Below, one piece after another: positions 48,221 to 60,300 of a stretch of DNA of 64,000 bases. Under the pieces are notes generated by a model. It made no database searches, was not told the DNA's origin, and saw only the letters and a list, made by a program, of their open reading frames with translations. Position 1 is the first letter of the stretch. Each line of letters begins with the position of its first letter. This DNA comes from Metellina segmentata (Eukaryota > Arthropoda > Arachnida > Araneae > Tetragnathidae), in assembly GCA_947359465.1 (NCBI GenBank), contig OX375878.1, positions 73,276,416 through 73,340,415 on the forward strand, in the 5' to 3' direction. A program made the translations under genes and the position numbers.

Positions 48221-49357
48221 TTAGCGTTTATTCATTTGTGCTATAATTACACCATACGTCACACTCGAAGCAACTGCAGTTAACATCAGCTTACGGTTGA
48301 GCTTTAACATTTTCCAACACGTCAGCTTACTCAATTTCTTCAACTCTACATAATCAAAGTAGTCTAAGCGTCTTCCCAAATCTTTAAACTCCTTCGTGGT
48401 GAAGAATATAGCTTCTATATTGTGGAGACATCGTGTCTGAACTAAATCTGCTGTGAGTACAATAAGCAGAAACCACATTGAATGCTGTACAGTAATAACA
48501 AAAGATGCTATCGGTCCATCGTTTCTTACGTAGAATACTTTCGTTTCTGATAGGAATATGACTGTGCTAAACACCTGTATTGATATTTTGAGAAAAACTA
48601 AAAAAACAGGGAGGGACAACAATTTTTCTGTGTTTTTGATTATTGAAACTTGTTCTTGACATGTCTTCCAAGCCTTAAGGGTTTCAAAAGAAATAAACTG
48701 CTTCGTGAGTCGAACGCTACGTTCACAAATGAGTATACAGATTAATGCATATAAATAAAGTGTAACGAAAAAAACACCATCAGTCAAATAGAAAATAATC
48801 ACATCCATAATAAAAGCAATAGCTGTGTTCTTTTCATGACAGAGGGCCTCAAATAGATTGCAACTAAAACGAAATCCAAAACTTTCTACTTGAATGAGTT
48901 TGTACAGAAGATGGCACACATATAGACATGTTGGGCATAGCAGAAAAGATGCAATCATAAAAACTGCTACTGTGTAGTTCGTCTTTTTTCTCTCCTTCAT
49001 CAAAGATGCTAGTAAGTCACATAGTTCTTTTCTGTTATTGAAAATTTTCCACCAGAGAATAATCTCTATGCCACCCTTAACTGTTGAGATTATGGAGAAT
49101 GCCACATGTTTTCCAGAACTTATTACAAATGTTGGAATAATGCATATATTCACGTGAAATATTACCGCCATCAAGAAGCAAATGAATTTATTACCTTTGG
49201 CTATTCCAGTTATAGCCAGAAGAAAGACAATTGATTTTACAGTCCAAGTTCCACAGCTGCTTTCTGCCCTATGTCTTCTTCTTTCATTGTTATCAACTGG
49301 TTTTGAGTTTAATCTTGCAACCATCATTTCTGGACGCTTTGCAGATTTCCTAATCAT
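48221..49357 (-). CDS. Gustatory-receptor-like seven-helix protein, single exon
   Basis: 378 residues from ATG at 49357 to TAA at 48221. Hydrophobic segments of membrane-spanning length occur near residues 54-79 (FICFLMAVIFHVNICIIPTF), 85-105, 128-152, 187-215, 250-275, 284-309 and 355-375, about seven in all. The C-terminal segment reads LMLTAVASSVTYGVIIAQM, matching the TYhhhhhQ signature that closes insect and chelicerate gustatory receptors. Basic loops precede it (KKLSKLTCWKMLKLNRK). No signal peptide or intron is evident. It lies between the two DEG/ENaC genes and on their strand. Receptors of this superfamily are ligand-gated ion channels in chemosensory cells; the ligand here is unknown. 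An alternative would be another divergent seven-helix family, which I think less likely. Confidence 0.78.
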   Translation of the reverse strand: MIRKSAKRPEMMVARLNSKPVDNNERRRHRAESSCGTWTVKSIVFLLAITGIAKGNKFICFLMAVIFHVNICIIPTFVISSGKHVAFSIISTVKGGIEIILWWKIFNNRKELCDLLASLMKERKKTNYTVAVFMIASFLLCPTCLYVCHLLYKLIQVESFGFRFSCNLFEALCHEKNTAIAFIMDVIIFYLTDGVFFVTLYLYALICILICERSVRLTKQFISFETLKAWKTCQEQVSIIKNTEKLLSLPVFLVFLKISIQVFSTVIFLSETKVFYVRNDGPIASFVITVQHSMWFLLIVLTADLVQTRCLHNIEAIFFTTKEFKDLGRRLDYFDYVELKKLSKLTCWKMLKLNRKLMLTAVASSVTYGVIIAQMNKR

Positions 49358-49385
49358 TTTAGATTTTAGAAATTCTCTTGTATAG

Positions 49386-50207
49386 CTTTAGTTTCAACTT
49401 TTTTGCAGAAATTAAGCTTGAACGAGTTCAGTCCTTTCTCTAGTCAACTTGAGACTATCATGAGGATTACATCAGATCACTTGAAGACTCTATTTGTAGA
49501 AACGAATAAATGCCTTCTTTTTTTGGTACTGATTATTAAAATCCATTTCAGTAATTGCAAGAAATGAATATCAATATATCCCGGAAACTTCTGTTAAAAC
49601 GCACAGAACACTTAATTTGTGAAACTGGTACAAGGTAGGAAAAAATTATATTTCTTTTAATTCGTACTTTCAATTGTTGAAATTATTTCACAGATAAAAC
49701 ACTTTGTGGTAATTGTTTCTGCTATGCGTGTTCAGTAAATTGGTTTCGAGAGCAGATTCGTGGTTGAGTTAATTTTGTGCAACCGTTATCCATGGAAATA
49801 TTATTGCATTTTGTCATGAAACTGCTTGTATCTCATGAATTAAATTCATTGTATAAGGTCCTTTTGAAATGTGTGTTGGAAATAATTTCGGAAAGATACT
49901 CTCAAAGAGATGATAATTTATTTTGTGAAGGATATTGGTTACCTTTTGACTCCAGTTTTCAATATTTTATTTTGTGGTCGGACTCACAATGGTTTTTCCC
50001 TAAGCCCTCTCGCATATCACTCAATGATAAAGATTGCTTATATAAATCATTTATTTCTTTTCAGTTGATTTAATCGCGATGAAGGAAAATACGTCCTATT
50101 ATAAATTATTGAAAGGGCTTAATAACTAATCTCCCTTCATGTAAGAGAATATATTTCGATTTTGCACTAAAATAAAATCGTTATTAATGGGGGTGAAAGT
50201 TTCGACA
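49386..50207. other. Region upstream of the receptor gene
   Basis: No coding feature supported. A 98-codon plus-strand frame at 49777-50073 has no recognisable domain and biased composition; not called. Promoter elements of the receptor gene should lie here but I cannot define them. Confidence 0.45.
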
Positions 50208-50209
50208 AA

Positions 50210-50465
50210 GTACAGTGAATGATCAAATTATTAGAACCGCAGTGTAAAAACAAATACGTATTTTCTGAGATTTGTGTAAAAATGGATAACAGCCGTGACA
50301 GGTTGTAAAATTAATAAGGTTGTCAAATATTTAATTAAAGACTTTTACGATAAGAATGTCTTAAAAGTAAAAATAATAAATGCTACAATGTTTTCTTTCA
50401 ATGACGGGTTAAAATGTAAAATTGTTAACTTATAAAGGTGGCTCTAATAATACGATCTTCCACTG
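50210..50465. mobile_element. Short MITE with Tc1-like ends
   Basis: The left end is CAGTGAATGATCAAATTATT (continuing AGAACC); the right end reverse-complemented is CAGTGGAAGATCGTATTATT (continuing AGAGCC). TA lies left of it; the right flank is less clear because the next element begins within ten bases. No coding. Confidence 0.65.
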
Positions 50466-50474
50466 AATTGATAT

Positions 50475-51448
50475 ACACTCATGTTCATAAATTAAGGATA
50501 ATTCAGAATCATACGAAAATCGAACTCAAGTAAAAATTCCACCTGTATAATTATCGTACACATCTTCAAGAATAATATCCAAATTACAGGAAGCCATCAG
50601 ATGACGTCGATAGTACGTCACAATGACGAGAGTGTAAGAGAGGCGTATATAACGCATGGTTGCAAAGAATTAAAATTGTTCACAAGCATTCTGTAAGCCG
50701 CTCAGTGCCACAACCGAATAGTTATGGCACAGAGGACGCATGTCGCTGATTTTTTACATGGTAGAATTATCGGCCGCCTGGAATGTGGCGTACTCAGAAG
50801 TTTCAGTGGAACTTGGAATCGCCCAAAGTGTCATCACTAAGCTTTGGCAACGATTTTAAAATGATGGAAATGTCAGTAGACGTTACAGTACAGGTCGTCC
50901 CCGAGTTACAACGCCGAAAGACGACCTTTATTTGGCAGTAACTTCAAAAAGAAGCAGACGGAGTACACCATCTGACCTTTCTCGTCAGCTATCTTCAGCC
51001 ACGGGTACGACAGTTTCAGGGCAAACCGTTTACATACGTTTGGGACATGTTGGTCTATATACTCGCATGCCTGTCAGATGTATTCCGCTCACTGGAAATC
51101 ACTATCGCCAGCGGTTAGCCTGGAGTAGAGAACATGCAATGTGAAGTGGGCTTCACACAGTGGGCTTGTGTGATGTTTTCCGACGAGTTCAGGTTTAGCT
51201 TGCAGTCTGATTCATGGCGGACGTTCATATGATGAACGCCCGCTACCACCAAGACAATATCATTTAACGACACCGTTACGGTGGTAAAGGTTTGCTCCTT
51301 TGGGGCAGAATTATACTGGGCTCCAGAACAGATCTACATGTTCAAATAGGAACCATGAGAGGCCACATTTATCGGGACATCATTCTGGAACAACATGTAC
51401 GTTTGTTTAGGGGTGCCATGCATTATTCTTAATTTATGGCCATGAATG
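50475..51448 (+). mobile_element. Tc1-type transposon, C-terminal half deleted
   Basis: Ends CACTCATGTTCATAAATTAA and, reverse-complemented from the right, CATTCATGGCCATAAATTAA, with TA outside both. Transposase pieces: MAQRTHVADFLHGRIIGRLE near 50724, then SATGTTVSGQTVYIRLGHVG and MPVRCIPLTGNHYRQRLAWS at 50990-51130, then GHIYRDIILEQHVRLFRGAM near 51360. The DNARPH and SPDLNPIE motifs are missing; coding sequence runs straight into the right terminal repeat. Frameshifts and stops are also present. Confidence 0.85.
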
Positions 51449-52105
51449 TACATTCCAATTCGAAGGAAAGTACAGAATATGACATCTGCAGTTTTACTTC
51501 ATTTGTAGTTTTCATCAGTGTCCAGTCTATATGTTTAATTTCTAAGAAACTTGCAAGAGATAATTTTAAAGAAATATACAAAATACAATTATGAAGTAAA
51601 ATATTTTTCTTGAATATTCACCACCAGCTGGCGTTACTACACAAATTACAAGAATTTAGTAAATTAAATAAAGATATAAATGATTTTATAAACACAATTT
51701 CGTCAGAGAATAATAAGAACCAATTATTTCAGCTATGTGACTATGGATTTTGCGTCCTTTGATCTGTTAAAGTTGTTTTATTTTCAAGTCCAAAGCTCAA
51801 CATCTTACATCAGTAATGCCTCAAACACTATTTCATTCCCATAACCTATAAGAAATAATGTACAGTGCTAAACGCAATTATTATTTAGTAATGTGTATAT
51901 TATTCGTTAGTTTAATAATTAATAATATTTTTGAAACGGCAATCTTACAACAAATAGCTTTGTTAACTTCGGAAATTCTTTAAGCTTTATCAAGTAATTT
52001 GTACTCTCTGTAAAATTTCCTAGTTCAACTTCTTGAGTAGACCCGATATTAGTTATAATTTTTTTTATTTTTTTTTAAATTACAACCAAACTACCGTTGA
52101 GTATA
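51449..52105. other. AT-rich stretch with no recognisable gene
   Basis: Nothing beyond random short frames and A/T runs was seen. Confidence 0.5.
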
Positions 52106-52109
52106 TTAA

Positions 52110-52300
52110 AGTTGATGCATGTTGAATCTGTCGTGACCTTAAATATCCTCACGTTAGTGTGGAGTGGAAGTTTGGAGAGTGGGGGTAATAGCTCAGGTGT
52201 GACCTCGTCATATGACAGTGGTTGAAAATGTTCTGGTATTGTCCCTGCATGTTAACGTTACTCCAAAGCGACGTTAATTAAAATAACTTCTACCAATTCT
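52110..52300 (+). repeat. tRNA-derived SINE, copy 2, 5'-truncated
   Basis: AAATATCCTCACGTTAGTGT and TTTGGAGAGTGGGGGTAATA follow the same order as the body of the SINE at 36060-36350, with CGTCATATGACAGTGGTTGA and GACGTTAATTAAAATAAC after it. The tRNA-like head is absent. Confidence 0.55.
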
Positions 52301-53781
52301 TCAAGAAGTTTTTCTCTTCAATTCATATTTTCAGTTCATATCAGAATGAAAACTACGCGTGACTGTTCATTATGGAATGGACATAGTGAAGATATAATAA
52401 AGTGGGCGAAGTTATGGCTCTCGAATGAGCATCGCTGGCATTCGATCTCTGTCTCTCTCTTTTGGCTACGAGCAGACGAGTGGTTTTTAATCATATATGA
52501 TAATTACTTCAACCAAACAATAATTGTCTCTATGCTATGGTTCATGCCCTTTCCCACAACCACGTATACGATTCTAGCGATCGAAAGAAATAGCATGAAT
52601 ATGCACATATATATCTATATATAATGCTTTCATTTCATTAGAAAATCGATGTCAGAGTAGGAATTCTGATGCTATCTGCCAATTAAGTTCAGCTTTCAAT
52701 ACAAGCACATAATTTAATTTGAAAATTGTCGCTATCATCTATGAAAAAAATTGTAGTACTATATTACGTTACAATACTTTGAATAAAAGTAAATATGATT
52801 AATATTTTCGGTAATTGCTTTTATATAATACTTGCACATACAGGCACACTTACACTTTGAAGTTCAGTAATTAAATAATGTGAATTCTAAGAGAATACAC
52901 ACTTCATGAAATACGTCCACTTTTTGGACATAATGCGAGCACACACATGCAGACATAAAACTAGGAAACCACTGTTTTTGCTCTAAAATAGTTATAAACG
53001 CAGAAATAGGTTGGTGAGTGGGAGATAATTTACAATCATAAGTAAACCCTCCCCATTTATATAGATATATCTCGAAAGTATTGTATATTGCTTAAAAATA
53101 TCTATCCTTTAACCTATCAATCAAAGCGAACACATTAGAGAAAGACGCTAGACCTTTCCCGCCTAGAACTTACTTTAAAGGTAGCATGGAAAGGATCACT
53201 TAAAAAATTAAGTTGTAGTAACACAACTCTAGAGCAACAGAACATAGTTAAACCATGGAGTTAATCTCGGTGTTTCTTCTTGTGACTTACTTCGGTCTAA
53301 AAGATGGTGGACGTATTGCCATGAAATCTACAACACTTACCTTTTATATTGACGAAGCATTTTTTTCAATTACGAAGTTTCAAATCGTGATTAGTCAGCT
53401 TTGAATGAATTTAAATTGTTAACATCAAGAACTTTTTTTTAAATAAAGGAGTACAAGTACAATTATAATTTATTATTGCATTGCGCTCAGAAGTTGTGGA
53501 TGTCGTTATGCTAAATGAACACAAACATTTAGTACAGTTAAGAGAAATAACAACCTAATCTCTTTTATTTCGAGCATGTTTATAGAGCACATTTAAGGTT
53601 TCGTTTAATAGGGATTAACGTACTCTGTATATTCCAACTTAAACACATTAGATACGAGGTCGGTTTTATATAAAATCTTGCTTAAACACAAAAATTATCA
53701 ATGATGACCCTCTGTTTCGATGCAATAATTACATTCAACATAGTCAAATTAGTGAAAATGTGAAATTTCATGAATTTACTA

Positions 53782-53816
<35 letters not shown>

Positions 53817-54359
53817 TCGGAGTCATTAAAGGTATTAGCCATTATACGTTATTTATAGATTGTGATTATTTGCAGTTTATTAGGTACTGTTCATTTGTTG
53901 CTGGACTAATTACAAAGGATAACAAAGAACCTTAATCCACCTAGTGGTTATCAAGAATTTATTTGTGTTTTCAAGTTGTCTAGTTTCTCAGAAAGGTACT
54001 AATCGTATTTTTAGATAAATGTATCATCTTGAAAGGAGCTGTGCCACACTTTTTTAATAAGCCCTCAAAAACGCAGTTCTTAAACGGGTAAGTTATTCAA
54101 AATTCTGTAAAAGTAATTCAGATATTACTTTTCAAAGCATCCGTGTACATACGAAATGATATTTGAGCTACAAAGACAGATATTAATAAAGCACATTTTC
54201 AAGCGTTTATTCAAGTTTTATTTTATTCTACTCTAGTGCTGTTTAGCAAAATTTCATTTTTCCAAAAAAAAAAAATTGCTTGCAAAACGACAGATAATCC
54301 AAGAATCTTCACGTTTTGTCCATTGAAATTACGCATTGCTTCTGCGCTTTTACGTTGTC
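52301..54359. other. Stretch downstream of channel gene 2; CT/TA microsatellite only
   Basis: A (TC)n-(TA)n microsatellite lies at about 53781-53817. A 92-codon plus-strand frame at 52346-52624 has no domain and no splice or homology support. Nothing else is convincing. Confidence 0.5.
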
Positions 54360-57300
54360 CTAAGCAGGGCAGGATCTTCTAGAGCATTTCATTGATCCTT
54401 TTTTGAAAAAATATCTAGTAATTCTGAAGGCTGATTCTAAGAAATCGACAACTTGCACCAATGACACTCCCAGCCAAATCCCGATGAATCCGCCAATATA
54501 ACTGAAAGCTTCTACCTCCTAGAAAATAATAATTACATTCATTTGAGCATTGAACTAACCATGCGGCATAAAAGCAATGCGTCGAAAGAAAATAGATTTA
54601 ATAATACTGAGATAGGTGAAACTTTTTATTCTATCGCACCCCGGCAAAAAAAGTAACACCTCAAAATTGCAGAATTTGAGAAACATCAACTTAAAGGGTA
54701 CTATAAAACTTATATTGAAATAGCAAAAGCTTCGGTGGAGTGGTCGTTCACGGTAAGAAGGCGATTTGTCGCCAAATATGGTAACCTTCACCTTTTGCGG
54801 ATTTTCTTCACATCTGCCGTTTTTGTTATGGCAACCCTATCTGATGTTTCGGAATTCGGCCGCCATCTTGATTTGGCGACAAAAATTAGTTGGCGACAAA
54901 TATCTTACCGTGAACGACCACTCCACCAAAGCTTCTTTTAAATTTTACGTTAGTATTAATGGTGGTAACTTCTCTATTATATTCTATAGAATATTAATAT
55001 AACACGCTGGGGCACCACAAACATATTTCTCAATGACGTAAGATCCAATTTTTTATTTTCTTTACTTGTGTTACTTTTTTGCCTGGGTGCGATATGCTTT
55101 TTATTATATTATACCTATCTTTTGTTTTAGACATTTCAACTTATAATTATTCTCATAGCATGACATTTCATTTTATGAATACTTCTACTACACAATATTT
55201 GAGTGGTACGAAAAAATCAAGTATTGAAGTGGGTAGGTACATTAGATAACGAGAGAGAAAATATCGAGTACATCAAAATTATAAATAATAAGCATGTATT
55301 TACCTGGTATTGTGGTTTGTACTCAAAGGAATATATTTCATTGTCTTCAATGTCAATAAAAACTCTAATGAATTGGCTGTAAAAATATAAACAGTACATG
55401 TATCATAAAACATTCATGCTTACTAAAATTAACAAAAATGTGGTGTTATTTATAAAATGGTAAATTTAGTATGATTTATAACACATTTCACATAAGATTG
55501 AAGTTAGTTAACAGTATTAAGGGAACTTAGCTAAAAGAAACGTTTTTTGAAGACAACAGTACCTTGACTTATCAGCTTATATAAAGTTATTTTTTACATA
55601 AAATGTGGACTTTTATTCGTGTTTTAAAGGTGAAGCTACATATAATCTCACCATTCATCTTCTACTAGTGGAATGTGTTTGAGAGAATGCGTATGTACGT
55701 TAATAGTCTTAATAAACCAATAATATTTATGTTCATAGTATTAATTCTTTTAGGAAAGTAATATGCCAGAAGTTCCACTATCCCACTTAAAGGGTTGAAA
55801 CATCACAGAATAACAGGAAAAAAGGAATTAAATATCTGCATTTCGCTTATTGTTACTTTGAAACTGAATTCTTCTCATAAATACGAAGATTTAATACCAT
55901 ATGCTGCATATCGCATTGTTTACTTAAAATATTAATGTAGCAACTTTTCAGTTCAGCTATATATAAATGAAATCAAATCTCAGAATGAGACTCAAGATTT
56001 ATTTACAGGGCAAGTAACGAAAACGGCACACATCTTCAAACGGACAACATAACTATTGCAGTCTCGCTTCTTAATATTAACGACGTTCTCGCATTCGGCT
56101 AACAGACGCTAACACTTTCAAAACAAGGAACATGACCAGAACAGAGCACTAACAATCGTCCTTGGAAATAACTGATCAATAGTTCCTCGTTTCGATTGGG
56201 GAGGAGAGAAGATAAACACCAGTATTATTCCACATATATTTACTTTTCTTTCTGCACACGCTAAACAGACAACGTAAGTAGAAAAATAATATTATCGAAT
56301 ATTATTTTTCTTAAGGATTTGTAATAAAATTTCGGATTTACGAATAAAGAAATGTTGAATCTTTTACGTTGAATATTGATTATATTAAAAATTTCAAATT
56401 CACTAGGACATTAAAAATTAAATGCGTTATAGAATATAAATACTGTTCAACTTACGATTCTTTCGTAATGGTACCATTAGTCATCTAATGAAAATAAAAA
56501 TAAAAACGTTATTTATGTAAGGAAATGCTTTGCAAAGTTTTTAAAAAATAAAATTAGAATATTTTTAAAAGTTTTATGAAAGTATGTGAACAACAAAGCG
56601 GCTCTAATATTCTCAACACATGTATTTTATGGAAAAATTTCACGAAAAAAATACAAATATATTTTCTCACGAATCTAAGAAATTCGAAACAAAAAGTATT
56701 TATATATTAGGATAGCCACATACCCTTGGTAATACTTTTCGTTCTTGTACCGTGTATTCATACTTCAATTTCCTGTAAAAAATGTATATATAGATGAAAC
56801 GATACCTTGAAATAACTCACTAAATACAATTCTCACTTCAGATCAGTTCTTTAACATTCCACTTTTCTCCCAACATTTTATCTCCTTTTCCTATCGGTCA
56901 ATATATCTTACCAACCTCTTTCACCTTTCAACTCAAGCCATCTTATTACTTTGACCTCTCACAAACTCTTTTCCTTTCAAACCACCTGTCTGAGATCAAA
57001 TTATTCCTTCGCTTAACCAACAAATTCTACCAATGAAATTTCTTGATAGATCCCTTGATCCAACTGTCTTTCTTTTACTTTTTACTCCTTTAGCGAGTTC
57101 AGTGTAAACTATGGTCAATGTAACTGATTTATTCAATGAAATTTCTTGATAGATCCCTTGATCCAACTGTCTTTCTTTTACTTCTTACTCCTTTAGCGAG
57201 TTCAGTGTAAACTATGTTCAGTGTAACTGATTTATTCAATGAAATTTCTTGATAGATCCCTTGATCGAACTGTCTTTCTTTTACTTCTTACTCCTTTAGC

Positions 57301-60300
57301 GAGTTCAGCGTAAACTATGTGCAGTGTAACTGATTTATTCAATGAAATTTCTTGATAGATCCCTTGATCCAATTGTCTTTCTTTTACTTTTTACTCCTTT
57401 AGTGAGTTCAGTGTAAACTATGTTCAGTGTAACTGATTTATTCAATGAAATTTCTTGATAGATCCCTTGATCCAATTGTCTTTCTTTTACTTTTTACTCC
57501 TTTAGCGAGTTCAGTGTAAACTATGTTCAGTGTAACTGATTTATTCAATGAAATTTCTTGATAGATCCCTTGATCCAATTGTATTTCTTTTACTTCTTAC
57601 TCCTTTAGCGAGTTCAGTGTAAACTATGTTCAGTGTAACTGATTTAGTCAATGAAATTTCTTGATAGATCCATTGATACAATTGTCTTTCTTTTACTTCT
57701 TACTCCTTTAGCGAGTTCAGTGTAAACTATGTTCAGTGTAACTGATTTATTCACGAGCCCCTTGGGCTAAGTAACTCTCTGAATCGTTCCAAACTCCGTA
57801 TCCTCAACAACCTCCACGTCTTACAAATACAAATACAAATATTGACGACCAGTTACAGGCTCAAGCCCAACAAGGCTGGTCCTTTGTTTATGATGTTTGT
57901 TATGTATCATGATACTAGTATATTAATAAAATTCATATAGATTTTTCTACTTCCCATTTTTGGAATCAGCATTACAATCCATCCAATTGTATTATCCTCT
58001 CCTCTTGACCTATACTACACTAGCTAACATCACAATACCTCACTTCTGTAGTTAATTCTGCTTAGGCAGAGAAGCAGAACTTCTCCAGAATATCACCATT
58101 AGGCATTTGTCGTATGCAAATGTCTAGTGTGAAGACACAGAAGAAGTGCAAACCAGACTGTTGCAGCCTATTTTACTTACCACACAGAGGGACGTTTGGC
58201 TTCTGCATGATGGAAACCCAGCACATTTTTGGACCGCGGTCCGAAAACTTTGGAATGCTAGATATCGTTTACGGTGGTTTGGACGTGGCCTCCACACTCA
58301 ACGGACCTAAATCCGCTGGACGTCTTGTGGGGCCATATGAAATCATTGGTGCACGATACACATGTGCACTCTGCGGAAGATCTCGTCTCAAGAATCATTG
58401 TTGCAGTTCACAAGATCAATACGACAGCAGAAATCTACGAGAGGGTGCGACAATCTCTCATTCACCGATGTGGACTTGGTAACGAAACCCTTTGACGTCT
58501 CATCATCTTGACTGGACTTGAGTATCTCACTTGAGTGTTTCACTGATCTGCACGAGATTGTGCAACTTATGATTTCGCTATGTCTTTCTTTTTCACTGTT
58601 TAAACTTCAACGTGGATAATTTACTTTTAGCTTTTCTGGTACTCTGAGCGGATTGTGACCATAGGTTCCACTGTAAATATTGGTTCTCTTTGATGGTTAC
58701 TATCACCCCTTCAATTATTTCTGGGGTTCAAAGGAGACAAGTGCATTATTAATTTAAAGTACAATATAAAAATGCTTAAAACCGAAATTAAATGGATTTA
58801 CGAATCTAAATCACAAGTTGCATCATGGCAATTTTAATTTTGTTCTTGAATATGTGGGAGAAAGAGTGAAATATTTGACTTAGTTTCTCAAAAGTAGAGC
58901 CATTTTGATTGAATATCTTGACTGACACCCAAGATGATTGAATACACATGCTTCTAATTTGTACTGCATTATAATTTCATTTATTTTTAAGATTTTAACA
59001 TTTCATTAAAAGGTTAATTTGTTTTTATGATTTTAACATTTCATTAAAAGGTTAATTTATTTTTATGATTTAACATTTCATTAAAAGGTTAATTTATTTT
59101 TATGATTTAACATTTCATTAAAAGGTTAATTTATTTTTATGATTTTAACATGTCATTAAACGGTTCATTTTTTGGGACTCACAAGCATTCATCCTTGCAC
59201 TCGTTGAAACACACGTTGAGATCTGCAGTAACTTTCACGACGTCGTCATATATGCAGAATTCGTTTCTGTAATATTCCTCTGAGAAGAAAAATAATTATA
59301 GATCTTAGCTAACGCAAAAATAGTTAAAATCAATACAGTATTAGTAACATTTAATATGTTTTACAAAAATATCACACACATGCAGTATTACCTATGAATA
59401 CTTTCAATTTTAATTATTAAACTTTCGTACCTTCATTGCAAATTTTATGTTCGGAAGGATAATTCAACTCTTTATCAGTACAATTTCGACAGCTCAAATA
59501 GGCTTTCATCCCACACAACTGTTTACACATCTAAAAGAGTATTGGATTGTAAGTAAAATATCATAAAAATGTGTACATGTAAGCCTATAACAACAACTCA
59601 ACACTATTTATACTTAATATTTTCATAGATGTAAGAGATAAGTGTTTATATTATTTCAATTTATGATGAAAATTTTGCTTAAAATATTTCATTTATCGGG
59701 ATCATAAACGCATGATTTTTTCCAAAATAGTTCTTTATAGGTTTGTACATTTTATGTTTTAAATAAATTCTCTCTAACAGAATTTTTTAATAATTATAAT
59801 TTTAATACAACTTGTTTAAAAAAAAATGATATAGGTATATATGTCCAAAAATTTAAATTAAGAAATGGATGTCCAGAACGGAACTTTATGAACAATTTTC
59901 ATTTTAACTCAATTTTTAAATAATTATCCTATTACACATGGGCAGTTACATTGAGAGGAACAGCATATGAGTTCTATATTCCTCCCTAGAATCTAAAGCC
60001 GCCATGGTCAGAACGCGAGTGAGATTCTAATTGTATTATTCTGATTAATCTCTATTGCGTTGAAAGAGAAATGTAAATTTAAAACTGCTTAGAAAAATAT
60101 CTAAAAATAAAGTTTTTTGGTTTGTTTCTGACGTTTGAATTACCTGAAATTTCAATACACAATACTTTTCGTCGTTATAGATAGAATAACTAGAAATAAA
60201 ATTTCTATTCTTACCCTACTCAACTCGCGTGGTTTCTCAGATCTGTGTGTCAATAATAGAGTAAAAGCAATAAAATGAAATGTTTAAAGTAAAACGTTAA

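Noticed and set aside
49777..50073. 98-codon open frame upstream of the receptor gene
   Set aside because: No recognisable domain and no conserved start or splice signals; length is compatible with chance in this composition.
52346..52624. 92-codon open frame
   Set aside because: No domain, no homology recognised, ends in a microsatellite-like IYIYI run.
58114..58482. 122-codon open frame as a gene
   Set aside because: The neighbouring frame spells the transposase motif WPPHSTDLNPLD; the longer frame is an accident over most of its length.
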